From Antitrichia curtipendula (taxonomy: Eukaryota; Streptophyta; Bryopsida; Hypnales; Leucodontaceae), in NCBI GenBank assembly GCA_951230915.1, contig OX579642.1:9176001-9240000 (forward strand): DNA of 64,000 nt, read 5' to 3'. Both the position numbers and the translations under genes were made by a program. The notes under the pieces are model-generated. The model worked only from the letters and a program-made list of their open reading frames with translations, searched no databases and had not been told where the DNA came from. This document shows, one piece after another, positions 34,829 to 46,899 of this stretch (position 1 is the first letter of the stretch; every line of letters begins with the position of its first letter).

Positions 34829-35429
34829 AAGGTGAAAACACCCATTCCCGTCCCTGTACCTTGCCATGGACCCTAGACTCACCCAATTATGTCCCTAGAC
34901 TTTAGTTAATCCGTCAGCCAAATGCTTGGCTTTAATTGGCTGACATATTTGAAGGACACTTACCAATATCTGACTGGCTTAAGAGCTGATTTCCGCAGGG
35001 TTCAGTTTTGGGTGCACCTACATGATGGTTCCAGTGATCTAGAGACCCACAACTTTGAAAAATCATAGAAATTACATATGACATCCGAAAAATCTAATTT
35101 TTTTTTGGAAAATTCATGATTTTCTCTCGCTAACATCAGAATTTTTTTATTTTTTTGAAATGATGCCTCCAAGTATGCTGAATTCCTTAAAGTGACGGTT
35201 TTGGGTGCTTCCACCTTAATATATTCACAAGGTAGAGTTCAAACACCTAATTGACAACTGCAGGCGCTTGAAGAAAAACTAAACTGTCTTACTCCAATAA
35301 GCTGAACAGGCAGGAAACTTAATTAAAATACACGTCACGTGTCGAGGTCGCTTGCTTCGTTTCGAAGTCCTCCCTGTCACATGACTGCAAACCGAATTCC
35401 ATTGCACACCGCGCGTGCTTCGTTTCTAT

Positions 35430-35819
35430 AAGCCTGGACAGAACCCCATTCAATCGCTCACTCTTCGCTTCTTCCTCGCAGACTGCTTGCGTGCTTTTCT
35501 TCTCTGTCAGATCACACCCCGCTGAATGCCGCAGGGGATGCACTCCTGCCGATCGTCTTCTCAGGTAACTTAGAATTTCCAAATCGATACTTTCATATGG
35601 ATTTCTAGTTACTCTCTTTGTGAATGTGTTCTTTCTTCTTGCAAGTTGTTAACTTCAACTGCTGCAGGCTCTTGCTGTGGTTGGGTAAGTGCACACACTT
35701 TTTTTGTAGAGCATGTACTTAGCAAAGCAGAGGAACAGGTTGTTGCCAAACTCTATTAAACTACAGTAAGTTGTGCTCTACAGTTTTCATAAATGTCGAT
35801 TTGTGTTACTTGTGTGCAG
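35430..35819 (+). promoter_or_regulatory. Possible promoter and 5' untranslated exons of the 35838 ORF
   Basis: TCTATAAG near 35425 could serve as a TATA box. Splice-like junctions follow: CTTCTCAG|GTAACT near 35565, CTGCTGCAG|GCTC near 35668 with GGTTGG|GTAAGT near 35684, and TGTGTGCAG|G at 35819. They suggest a leader with two introns. Inference from consensus sites only. Confidence 0.35.
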
Positions 35820-35837
35820 GACAACAAGTTTCAAACA

Positions 35838-36335
35838 ATGGGGGATCCAATGACGGAGACGGTGGAGGTCGAGGAGCAAATCAAGCAGGTGGTGTATACA
35901 CCGCCCAGAAGAGTGCACGATGGCAGCAGCTCCTCGGCAACCCCCGCTACCCTGCCTCGACGGCTGCCGATGAGCACACCAACACTCATCCCACCCCCCG
36001 AGCCCTTGCTGCGACATCTGCCCATGCGCGCAGCACCGATACTCCCAACCCGCGAGCCCTTGGCACTACGTCTGCCGATGCCGATGGCCGCAGTTACGAT
36101 CTTCCTAGATCATGCGTTCGTGCGAGAACGCCTACCGTCTCCATTTTTCATACCTCCAACCATATACTTCCTAGCTAGTGTGCCCAGGCCAGGGCTCTTG
36201 CCTTTCTATTTTTTCTTGCCTGCGCATTTTTTCATGCCTGCACTTCCACACATCCCAGGTCTTGTGCCCTGGCAATGGCCCTTGCCGCTGCCCTTTCCCG
36301 TGCCTGAGGTGCCTCCACCTGTGAGGAGGGAGTAG
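35838..36335 (+). CDS. Proline-rich hypothetical protein, 165 aa
   Basis: The ATG at 35838 lies 18 bp after a good splice acceptor. The N-terminal ~30 residues are acidic and polar (MGDPMTETVEVEEQIKQVVY), then a Ser/Pro/Leu-rich part repeats PLxLRLPM-like and LPRRLPM-like units. The C-terminal third alternates Pro with large hydrophobics (FYFFLPAHFFMPALP) and ends PEVPPPVRRE. No known domain recognised. The DNA itself is mildly repetitive, so the frame might be low-complexity sequence rather than a gene. An overlapping frame at 35771-36178 is Gly/Thr-rich and equally low-complexity. Confidence 0.35.
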   Translation: MGDPMTETVEVEEQIKQVVYTPPRRVHDGSSSSATPATLPRRLPMSTPTLIPPPEPLLRHLPMRAAPILPTREPLALRLPMPMAAVTIFLDHAFVRERLPSPFFIPPTIYFLASVPRPGLLPFYFFLPAHFFMPALPHIPGLVPWQWPLPLPFPVPEVPPPVRRE

Positions 36336-36359
36336 TCATGACTGAATGTGAGCTAGTTT

Positions 36360-36835
36360 GCAGGCAAGTGAAATCGCACTTCTTGTATGTGGGCTTTCGG
36401 TAAAGCATTTCGTAGCTAGGCACCTCGTTTCCACAACACCTCACTTCCGAATTCAGATGTAATCTCCGCTAGTATTGCTCTTAGATTCATCTGATCGTGC
36501 AATTAGATATAGAAAGTATGTCCCAGATACAGAGTGAGGTTCCTGACTGAGTTCATTTGCAGCAGCTGAAATTGCACAATCTGTATAATTATGTTTCTGT
36601 GCAATTCTGTAATTGGTTTTACCAGGCACCTTGTTTCCACACACCTAATTTTCGACTTCAGATACACTCACTGGTGGTGATGCTTTGATGTTCATTTGGT
36701 CATGCGATACGATTTCGAAATTATTCTCCAATTTCAGAATGAGCTTGCTGAGTATGAGGGAGGTTAATTGCACTTCCTGTACATGTATTTCTGTGCACGT
36801 TCTATAAAATATTTACAAGGCAACAGTTTTTCTTC
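36360..36835. repeat. Three diverged ~200 bp tandem units
   Basis: Related blocks start near 36366 (GAAATCGCACTTCTTGTATG), 36567 (GAAATTGCACAATCTGTATA) and 36768 (TGCACTTCCTGTACATGTA). Each is followed by a TTCTGT...AGGCACC(T) stretch, and GTTTCCACA...TCAGAT follows in the first two. Confidence 0.5.
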
Positions 36836-36899
36836 CACTCATCGCATTTTTGAGAATTGTCACCTAGATTCATTAGACGGGCGGTCTGGCCTCGTTGTG

Positions 36900-37760
36900 G
36901 CTTGGCTTGGCTTGGCTTGGCTGGCTATGGATTTGTTTCCAGTTCGGCGCGTAGATATGTTCCCTCGAGTTTTGCCGTTTAGGCCTTACTAAATTTTTCC
37001 TTGTTCTGATGGCACCGCCCCGGGCTCAAGTGGTAAAGAATCTCAGGAACGGAATTGTCACCAAATTGCTTGGAATGGGAGCAACTTTGCTAGGCTTGCA
37101 AGCTACTGTTGGAGTTCTCGCTGCCAAAGCTCTCACGTCCTCTGGCGCACCGCATTTGCAAGGAAGACCAACCGGTTACAGTGCAGTTCTTGCTCTTTTT
37201 CTAGTGTAGGTAAGTATAGGTTGGCGGACAACGTGAAATTTCATTCAGTAGAATAGATATTGAGGATGAAATTTGCATTGGATGCCTTCACCTAATGACG
37301 CTGTTCTCTTTCATTGACGCTAGAATTTCTGCTGTGCAGACGTCAGGAGATGCGATAGTGTCTCATTTTCTTGGTTTGGTCTTCCCTTTAGAGTTGTTGA
37401 GATCAGTAACTCACTCTGAGCAGGCTAAGTCAGCTTAGTCTTGAAGCATGTTCAGGAGTCTCTTTAACTCTGGGGTTTTATTAGTTGCAAAAAGGTTGCA
37501 TGACGTATTTCACTAATTTGTAAAGCTATAGTGGTCATAGTGATTTGATGTTCATTGTCAATCGCATTGTCTAGTGCATGCTCATACTTTTCTTGTTTGC
37601 AAAAGGCACGGTTTCCAGCTTGTTTTGTTACATCAGTGGGTATGGAAGAGAGGCAGCGTCCTGCTGAACTGTGGTCTTTGGTTTTGCAGTGGGTGGGGTG
37701 AGCTTGAGAGTGATTGGGGTGAGCTTGACAGTGCTTGGGATGAGCTTGCAGGACTTTTAC
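36900..37760 (+). other. Region with short repeats and a 66-codon ORF
   Basis: A CTTGG run (TTGGCTTGGCTTGGCTTGGC) lies at 36901-36922 and a 24-bp unit (GGGGTGAGCTTGA-x-AGTG) repeats about three times at 37685-37745. An ATG at 37009 opens a 66-codon frame with a hydrophobic middle (GMGATLLGLQATVGVLAAKA) that could be a membrane or signal segment. No family recognised. Confidence 0.3.
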
Positions 37761-38014
37761 TTCGCTTGCGCATTGCTATCAACGGGTGAATAGTACCAGC
37801 GATTGATTAAGTTTGTGCTGAGGTAAGAGTTTTTCATCATCTTTGCTACTTCTCAAATTCTATCTGCTTCTGTCAATTCAACCTTCTGAAATTCTTCGCT
37901 AACTTCGACGTCACCATTTTTTGCTAACGTAGCTTCAATTGAAAATGTGATCTATGTTGGCAAGGGGAGAATCGGCACATCATTGCTTGTTTAGAGCAAC
38001 TGGCTACAGCAGTG

Positions 38015-39053
38015 GAGGAACCGTACGTTAGTGGAGGAACGACAAGCAAGATTGAGGAGTCCTTTTCACATTCGGGCAATGTGTCGTTGCCAATGAAGAC
38101 GGAAGGGAAGACGCTGGAGGTGAGTTGCAACAATCCTCCTGTGCTGCTGAGTGCGATGCATCTGTCCGTGTTTTGCCAGCAACCACCGGGGGACAGCGCC
38201 ATACGCCGATCCTTCTTCGACGCCATGCTCGTGGGATGCATTCTTGTCATCTTTCACACAGAGGCTGCTTGTTCGCAGTATGTCCACCATCTCCCTGAGC
38301 ACGGTGCCAGCTTCTTTGTCTTCCTCCCGGTAAGAAGACCAACCCAACTAGGTAGCTAAATGCGTGCACCGCCTAAGTTATGTCATTATGCAAATCGATG
38401 CTTTAGAAACAGACTTCTAATGCATTTAGATTCATTCCTTGAATTAAATTAAACCCAGAACATATGCCTCTATGGTCGTGCACTCGTGCAACTGGTTTCA
38501 TGCAATTGGCTTCGTGCAAATGGAAAGGTTTAACCATGTGTATCATCCTTCCGCTGGTGCATTTTGCATCTTATAGTGATTTCCTTGCTAGTATCGGGAA
38601 AGAAAATCACAATACATCATGTAAATTTGGATAAGTAAAGGTACCGTACCTGTACCTATGGTTTGAAGTTCTAGCCCACTTGCACCAAGTAGCATAACAG
38701 CCATCACTGACCTACTGGAGGTACGTGTTGAGACCCATTAACTACCCTAACTTGTATGAGGAGTTATGCTATCGTTCAAAGCAAAGAGAATTGCGCGCAA
38801 CCAACAATCGTTTGCAACTTGAACTATGCCTCATACCTTTGCGTTCAAAAAAGAATCAAAGATATCACACTAAACTTTAGAATTACAGCTGACGAGTTCA
38901 ATTGGTGATTGCAGATGACGGTGGCGTGCAAGAGTAATGTCATCAACATCTTCAGCGAAGTGGGCGAGTCGAAGATCAGTGAAATGCGAGCAAACATTGC
39001 GAAGCTTGTCCCTCACATTCTGTACGCTCGTCTGCAAGAGATGGGTCAGGCCG
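38015..39053 (+). pseudogene. GT47 exostosin-family glycosyltransferase fragment (MUR3/XLT2-like)
   Basis: The family consists of Golgi type II membrane enzymes that transfer sugars in cell-wall polysaccharide synthesis, for example galactosylation of xyloglucan. The frame reads TLEVSCNNPPVLLSAMHLSV, then FCQQPPGDSAIRRSFFDA, then GCILVIFH and AACSQYVHHLP. These follow the GT47 C-terminal signature (FCLxPxGDSxTRRSxFDxxxxGCIPVxFH...YxxxLP). A GT-AG intron (38330-38914) follows FVFLP in phase 0. The next exon gives VINIFSEVGESKISEMRANI, then LVPHILYA, matching the following helix of the domain. No membrane anchor or N-terminal half is seen upstream, and after HILYA the sequence no longer resembles the family. 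Substitutions at usually conserved places (Gln for Leu in FCQQ, Leu for Pro in GCIL) support a decayed fragment. Confidence 0.75.
38330..38914 (+). other. Intron in the GT47 fragment
   Basis: Donor CTCCCG|GTAAGA, acceptor TGATTGCAG|ATGACG. Removing it joins FVFLP to MTVACKSNVINIF in frame, as expected for the family. Confidence 0.6.
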
Positions 39054-39295
39054 GCCTACCCTCGGTCAGTTGCCTTCAACGGTCTCCCCTGTGCGAGCAA
39101 GCATTTCTTGCACTTGCACAGTTTCTTCGGTTTCGGATTTGGGATTGCAGGTGTCGCTGCACCCGTGATCTTGCACTTCTTACTCGGCGGCAAGTTCAAC
39201 TGGTTACGGAGCTGGGGTTCCGATTCACCGTGAGCTTCTGTGTTGTCGCCACCATGTCCAGGCTCTACTGCCACACTGATTTCGTTTGTCCATAC

Positions 39296-39515
39296 ACAGG
39301 GAGTTCATATCGCGTTCCCGGTGTTAATTCCCGGTGAGTGTCAAAATTCCCACTGAACTTTAAAATTTGACACCTGTAAAAACTTTTGCGTAGTTGCAAC
39401 ATGTGTCCAAAATACCTGTAAATAGAAAAGTTTTTACAGGTGTCGAATTTTAAAGTTCAGTGGGAATTTTGAATTTTGAATTTTTATCACCGGGAACGCA
39501 ATATGAACTCCCTGT
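39296..39515. mobile_element. 220-bp foldback MITE
   Basis: The ends are ACAGGGAGTTCATATCGCG and, in reverse, ACAGGGAGTTCATATTGCG, continuing TTCCCGGTG. A second inner stem is CCCACTGAACTTTAAAATT with its complement. The CAGGG start is hAT-like, but no 8-bp target duplication is visible, so the superfamily is open. Confidence 0.7.
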
Positions 39516-41639
39516 GATATTAGCACTTGAAGCACTCGTTTTTCAGAGTTCTGATTCACCTTTATGGCTCTGAGTCGCAATTTGCAATTGGACCGAACAT
39601 GACCATTTAAGGTCTTTTACATTGTATAAAATTCTCAAATCTCTGAGCTCGCATTGTCAAGCCACGAGGTCTTGTGATGCATACGATACCATTTTGCCTA
39701 ATAATAGTGCTTGTCAATGCAGGCGAACCCAAACTGTAATCAGGTTCAGACATGCCGACCCCTGGGAGTTGATGTTAGTAGAATTTCGACCATTTCGACG
39801 TAAGATAAATAATATGAACTCAAGTTATCAAGAGTATTGATATGCAATACTGGTCTCTTAGATATGGACCATCAGTATGTACTCTAGCTAGAGACCGTGT
39901 AATAATATTGCGAAGGGGAAAAAAATACAAGTTCCGACTTACTCGGATAAAACGCATAGGTAGGAGGACATGTTCCGAACATGGTGTGTGTCGAGGATCA
40001 AACTGGCCAGTACTCCAAAAGAATTCCGCACTGCATCTTTATATACGACTCTGTGGTTCATTCCATGCAAGGAGACAATGAAAGCAGGCTCTGGTACCTA
40101 TGCGCTAATTAGTTTTCCCAATTCACACTCCGAATTCATTGCAGAGCACGCACTAATTGGTTTCCTGGAATTCGAGGTAATTATCGCAATGCATCGTCCT
40201 TTCGATGATTGAAGTAACGTGGGTAAATGTTCATGAGATAACAAGGCTACATTTTCGCGTTTCCCGGACCTCACCTTATGAATTCATGATTGGATCTTCT
40301 TCAATCCAAGATCTCCAATGAAGAACACAATCCTGATGAATTGAAGAACTAGACCATGACATTACAAACTCTTAACAATGAACAAGCGAGTGAAGAGGTT
40401 GAACATGATTGAGTACCTGGCGGCATCCTCTTCAATATATAGGGAAGGTCAGCGCTCCCATAACTAGTTTATGGATCCAAGCACTTTGTCCTTCAGGATG
40501 ATCAGTAATTCACAAACATCAGGAACCAAACATCAGGAACCAAACATCAGGAACCAGTAAGCCAAACAGCACCCGAGAGTTGTGATGCTCTGGGGCACAA
40601 TGCTATTTAAACTAGAACTGGTCTAGATTGGCGTTGCAGCTTGCAAGGAGACTGTCTTGAATGTGCCAGTATTGTGAATATACGTACGCCAGTATAATGA
40701 CATTGACATTACTTAATCCAATCGAAGTTTGAAACCATAGCATTATAAAATAGAATCTCCAGGTGCCTTTGGAGAAAACGTACCCGTACATGGCTTGAGA
40801 AAAGGTTCTTGACATGCTGGACTCGAGGATACAAGACCTGTGCTCCGAAGCCACGACTGTCCCTGCGCGCATAGATAAGTCACAAGTTGTTCTCCGCTGA
40901 GCTTATACAACTGGCAAACATCACGAGTCACAAATATTAGAACCAGATCAGTCTCTTGAACCGATGCCTTGCACAAAATTCTTGACGACTGGTTCTTGAT
41001 TGATCCGTAGTCCAATAGTACTGATAAACATTTCATGTGATCGATATCAAGTTCGTTACTAGAGACGAGTTTGTTCTCAGGCCCGTCCAATTCTCTCATT
41101 TTGGTGCAATCGATAGTGTGCGAATTGTGCAATTCAACTGGCATTCGAGCATGTAAAACTAGGGTCCTTAGTGGTACAATTTCGAGAATTATACAGATCC
41201 TCCTCAGAAGACCATCTGGAACCTGAGATTTATACCAGTCCTCGTTTTTAGTCTTCGTTCACACTTGATGTCCACATTTCGGCGCCTCGTAAATCTGTAC
41301 TATAATTCTTGCGAATTCTTTAGGAAGACGTGTAGTTTTTGAGAATTTAGACAGATTTCATTTTGGAGAATTAAATAAATACAGGCTATGAGTAACTATC
41401 AATGTCGTTTTGATCACAAATTAATTAAAAGGCAGCAAGAATGTCTTACATAGGCCATTTGCATTTGGTAGCTTTCCGATTTGAAGTTGATGTACACGTC
41501 CGGCCCAAATCAATATGTACCAACTCTACTTGAAAAAGCGATCTTAGAACCTTTATCTACCCAATAAACTTTGACCGTTCATAAATTTTGCATGCAGTAT
41601 CAAGTGATGCACTCATCATTGGTGCATTGAAATTTCCAT
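39516..41639. other. Spacer DNA without a recognised gene
   Basis: A minus-strand ATG frame at 40743-41144 (133 codons, for example LDIDHMKCLSVLLDYGSIKN) is intact but matches nothing I know. The repeat shared with 34357-34828 begins at 41503. Confidence 0.3.
40513..40554. repeat. Three exact 14-bp tandem repeats
   Basis: AAACATCAGGAACC is repeated three times without change. Confidence 0.85.
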
Positions 41640-42612
41640 TTGTTTGTCAACTTAAGAACATTGAAAAATTCGCCAATCTCAAAATAGAATGTGTTCACAG
41701 TAGGTTAGTGATGATTTTAAGTTTCCCCGCCTAACTGAGCTTAACTATAATTGATTGATTCTATAGGGCACCGGCCGTTACCTCCAATCCCATGAGGATC
41801 CGATATGAATTGACACCCCCTCTATCGACTCAATTCACATCATGTCACTGGGAACTAAACTTGGAAGAAGAGTTCCAATTGCAATTAGCAACTTTATTAA
41901 CGGCATTCATACAAAGTCTTATCGTCCACTAAGTCCAAGTTTGCAATGCAACACATACAAACTATTCAAGCATGTTGGCCCAGACATGGACATCAACTTG
42001 GGTTGTGTCATAGCTCAGAGAAAAGAAGTCAGGCAATCATAGAAGAAGAAACAAAGCAAGCACCATCTGTGGCAATGAAGCTTGATCGAATCATCTGGTC
42101 GGTCAGTCTGTAAAGCTCTAGCTTTGAAAAAGTGCACGGACCTAGAGCTTTGCAGACAGACCATATGAATCGATCAAGCTTCAATGCCACCAGGTAGTGA
42201 GTGCTTCGTTTCTTCCACCTTGATTGCGTGACTGCGTTTCTACGGTGTAGGATACAATCCAAGTTGATGTCCACGTCCGGCCCTATATGCTTGTATGTAT
42301 TGCACTGCAAACTTGGATTTAGTGGACGGTAAGTAGACTCTGAGTGAACGCCGTTAATTACGTTGTCAACTGCGATTGGAATTGTTCGTCCAGGTTCAAT
42401 TCACACTGCCATGACGTGAATTGAGCCCGTAGAAGGTCTGTCAATTCATATCGGATCCTCATGGGATTGGAGGTGACGGCCAGTCCCATGTAGAATCACT
42501 TTTTGTCAATCAATTACAACTCAGCTCAGTTAGGCAGGGACACTTAAAACTGTCACTAGTCCACTGTGAACACGTTCTATTTTGAGATTGGAGAATTTTT
42601 TAATATCTTTAA
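41640..42612. mobile_element. Foldback element of about 970 bp
   Basis: The left half is repeated inverted on the right, with the turn near 42125. Examples are CAATCTCAAAATAGAATGTG at 41671 against its complement near 42575, GGACATCAACTTGG at 41989 against its complement near 42259, and GAAGCTTGATCGA at 42077 against TCGATCAAGCTTC near 42170. Stem arms are about 485 bp and diverged by eye. One arm also exists alone at 34357-34828. Confidence 0.75.
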
Positions 42613-43419
42613 GGTTGGCATAAGGGCAGCTTGATCATACGCCCTGTTGGAACCACTCCGTCCAATTAATCACTGGCAATCGATTGAGGCTTCAAAGCAT
42701 GAATGTTCCAACTAGGCAGACTATTACATTAGTGTAACTTCCAGTGCATGCATAGCCAATCTACTGAATCAGGATTACTTCTACTATTGGATAAGAGTAC
42801 AGCATGTATAATCTCTTCATCACATGCAAGAAATGGACCGCACTGGCTGATTTGCGTATTGGGAAACTGAAGTATACAAGCGCACGTTTCTAGCTTCTTC
42901 AATTGATCGAGGAAACACAAAGGCAGGTCAAGGTATTGGCATACCTGGCAGCTTCTTCTTTCGTTCCAGATGCCCCTGCTCACTAATTGTATGCCGACCG
43001 GACCACGGTGCATTGAATCTGAGTGAATAGAAATGAACGATTTCTAAAATGTAGGAGATCTACGACATAGAATCAGTTCTTACCTAGATATACTTGGACA
43101 CCCTCGTGCCTGCCACAGTCAGCGGTAAACAAAAGGATCAGTCAACCGGTGGTTCAACATATAAAGAGATCGAGAAGCTTAAATCGGGAAATATTACATT
43201 GATCTTTGAATGCAACTAGCTGGACTTGATTTCATTGACAGTACTTGAACGTCAACATAATTAACGCCTCAAGCTTGAAGATCCACCGCCCCATGACTGT
43301 CAGTATAATTCCACCAGTTTCACAATCTGACTTTGGGGAACAGTGCGGTTTGAAGGACGAACGCAACCGTTTTACAGTGAATCTAATTCGAAAGCAGATT
43401 CAAAGACGTTGAAAAAATA
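42613..43419. other. Spacer DNA up to the right arm
   Basis: No ORF with coding character and no obvious repeat. Confidence 0.35.
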
Positions 43420-43524
43420 AATGATGATAGCCAGGTCTAAAGATGAAGATTGAACAAACCCCAACACAGATCATCGATCAAACAAACAAGCATCTGGAGC
43501 TACAAGAGTCTCTGGAATACTAAG

Positions 43525-43878
43525 CTAGCACATTCTGTCCGGCTTATCATAAACGGTCCTATTCGAACTTCCCCACGTAGCCTCGGTGGGTCTGTCAATC
43601 CAAAACCTTCTTCCGTTCCGTCCAGAGCCAACAAACGTGACCTCAATAACAAAATTAACAGCATGGAAGCAGTGCCGAAATGTATGCATGATCAAGCACT
43701 GAAAATATTTTAAGCCATTTGCAAAAGCTAGAGAAAGCCTCGGTACCAGATATGTGCCTCCCACCTTCGGGTCCTCTGAGAAAGTCACACCCCGATACTC
43801 GGACCTCTTACTCTTAGGCCCATGCCTGGCCATCTTCCTCGCCTGCCTAGCCTCGTCGTCTACAACATTCCTCAACAC
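43525..43878 (-). pseudogene. Right-arm copy of the RSEYRGVTF-containing remnant
   Basis: Inverted counterpart of 23110-23460. It keeps YRGVTF where the left copy has YGCVTF. The upstream part differs from the left arm because of a block of unrelated sequence (43965-44065 here, 22838-23022 there). Confidence 0.3.
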
Positions 43879-46183
43879 AGGCAGTCACTCCTGTGAAAGC
43901 AAATGCAAACCTCCACCGGGACCACAGCCCATCCTGCAAACTGGGCAATCGCAACTTGGGCAAGGGCGCCTGGGCAGAAAGCCAAGCAGCTCCTGCACCG
44001 TGCTGTGGGAGTGCACCTTTGTGTTTCCAACTTGAAGGTTGCATGGAATGCCACTTCCCTAAGACTATTCCACTACATGAACAATAGAACAGGAATCTTT
44101 TAGCAATTGCAGCACGTAACTCATTAACTAGGAGGTTACAATTCAAGCAATGCATGTAATTTTTTGCTCTGGCTGGTAGTCAACATGATTAACATGGTGA
44201 ACATGGTGAGTCATTTCACAATTTCACATGCATGTAGTATAGTTTGAGTACTTCGACTCGTACCTTAAAGTTGTCCACAAGAAATTATCGGCGTGCAACT
44301 GTCACTCTCCCCATCTGAAATAACGTGGCCATCCATGTCCATGGTGGTCTGACACAGTTAAGAAGCTTGATTCGGATTCCTACACAATCCTCCGCCTGCA
44401 CCTTTTCTCGACCACACCTCCACCACTCGGCCATGCCTCGACAAGGGCTGCACAATCACATCACGAACTGCTCGAGCACCATCGCCAGCGGCAGTTGTTA
44501 CCATTGCCAATTGCGTGCGCACAGCAGTACTTCTCCTTCGACAAGAGTTGGGGTCTTGTAATGTCGGGCGTTGTAGTTTTGTTGAAAAGTACAATCCTGT
44601 AACCACAAAAGTCGAATTGTGAACTCGTGCATGTATAAAGAAAGGTGGATAAACCACAATCGATGAGTTAGTTTGTTATAAACTATAATTCTGCCCTCGA
44701 CCCAGACGACGACGAAGGTTAGACCGTATTCAATCAAAGCTAGTGATCTCACGGGTCTCACCCACATAAGGTTCATTAGACGTATGCACTCAACTTCTTC
44801 GACTTAGTAATTGAATAATTTCAAACCAGGACCTTTTCAGTTAGAAAGTCATCAATTAAAACATACTACAACTCGATATGCAAGTTCCAGAGTCCAAATA
44901 ATCAACGGTCACCCACTCATTCAATCTAGACTTCCCAGAACTCGTTGCCCTCTGCAGATCGCTCCCTATAAAAACACTTCCAACCCTCGATCGATCGATC
45001 AAGACACTGTATCTTTAACTTCTCCAGATATATCTACACCACGTGCTGCATACACAAACAATTAACCAGTGAGAAACTCGAGTACCCATACAATGTGGAA
45101 CAGATCGCAGCCGCATATGTTGACAAGAGCAAAACTAGTGAGCCAATGCTAGATGCAGTGCATGAAATCCTGGAGGTATCGGATGTGTGCACGGACTGCC
45201 ACGTTCAAGTGGTCGATCGCGCAAGAGCTAGCGGATTCGATCGAAGCAGAATGACTTGAAAGAGCGCTAGCTTGGAATCATATGAGCAAGAGGACAGCTT
45301 TACGAAGAATTGAGAACGAACACAATGAGTAGAGAACTACAAAGCCTAATTATGGAGGGCCCTGACTGGTCAGGAAAGTTGGCAGTGATACTGTAGCTAG
45401 CTTGGTCCCTGTCGGGCTCCATGTACCCGCAGGGATGGTCCCATGGCCGTGGTCTGACTACTTGCAGGTCTCATGAATTGATGGATTGATGAGGCTTTGC
45501 CTGGCCTCCTAAAACGTTGGATAAACTAGAGATAGAAGCTTAATTAATATGGAGTATTTCTTTCTAGGTTTTAGTTTGTTTGATTCATTAATTTTAGTTT
45601 TGTTGATAAGAGGAGAGTTAACTCTACAATTTGAAGATGGAGTGACATTATTACAAGTGGGACAAACCTAGGGATGGGATCAATGGGTGAAAAGAGCTAA
45701 TCTTATCTTGATTGATAGATAAAAGTAGATAAAATTTCAAGTTTGATCAACTCATTGAATTCACAATATTGACATCTTTTTAATGCGGGTGCCTTGAATG
45801 AGTACTAAATCAGTACTAGTCCTAGTTCTTAGAATTCAATTACATGTTTCAACTTTGACACTTAGAACCATACAAATGTAGCAACATTGACATTATAATG
45901 AAATGCTTAATTACGGTCAAGCCATCAAGGAACTTTGTATAATCCAGTATTCTAATATTTGTTCATCATTCCTCCTGCTATAAACTTTTTCCTACTAAGA
46001 ACCTTCTTTTCTCAAACTATCTATAGTATAGTGACTGAAATGCCAAATAATCCAATATTTATGAATTCTTTTACATTGAGAATCCAATCTATAGTATCCA
46101 AGAATATGATCTCTATATCAACCTACTAACCATCTACAATAACTGTGCTTTCAATCAACTAGTATTTTGTTCTACATGATAGG

Positions 46184-46301
46184 CACTAGTGCAAAAGGGG
46201 TGTTTAAATGACAAGGTGTAAATGAAATTTTTCTAAAATATGTCATTTAAACCTTGTCATTTAAACACTTTTGTTATTTAAACACCCTGTTTGCACTAGT
46301 G
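46184..46301. mobile_element. Right-arm copy of the CACTA-like MITE
   Basis: Inverted copy of 20562-20679, with AGG on both sides (46181-46183, 46302-46304). Confidence 0.75.
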
Positions 46302-46478
46302 AGGGCCTTTAATTGGGCCCTACACAAGCTTTTAGAAGGTGATGTCTCATCCTTGAACCAACCCTTAGGCACATTCATTTGGTTGGCCAATACTTACAAT
46401 TGCTTTGAAATGAAGTCACTCTGACAAAAGAAAAAGCCTCAACGTGAGTTGGATGTTCAGTCACTCTAAGTTGGATTA

Positions 46479-46899
46479 AAGTAGTGTGCTCTAAAAGCAC
46501 CCATCTTGTTCAAACCGCCCCTATTTTGAGGTGGAGAATGGAAATGGGTGATCCTTAAATGGACCAATTTAGCAATTGAATGCATGATTGGAGGAAAAAT
46601 AATTTTTTAATTGCAAGAGCAAAACATTGTCTTTGATTTCTGCTCATCTCTTTACAAGTTGCAAGTGGTCAGACTTTGGAAAACCTATAGTCACAAATAG
46701 GTGCCTATGCCCCAAAGGCCCAAACCTTTGAAAATTTACAAGTAATTCAAAAATGCTTGGAAAAATACAAAACCACTTGTGTTAGGTTCCACATCTATTT
46801 TTATTTCTCTGAAAAATGATCCAAAAATATTTCTATACATGGAAGCCTGTAAAAATGGCGGACCAGCCCTTAAATGGTCGCTTTAAGAGCAGACTACCT
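46479..46899. mobile_element. Right-arm copy of the 429-bp AGGTAG element
   Basis: Inverted copy of 19956-20384 with TA on both sides. Next to it the right arm has about 12 extra bp (CCCTATAATAGG) relative to the left arm. Confidence 0.65.
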
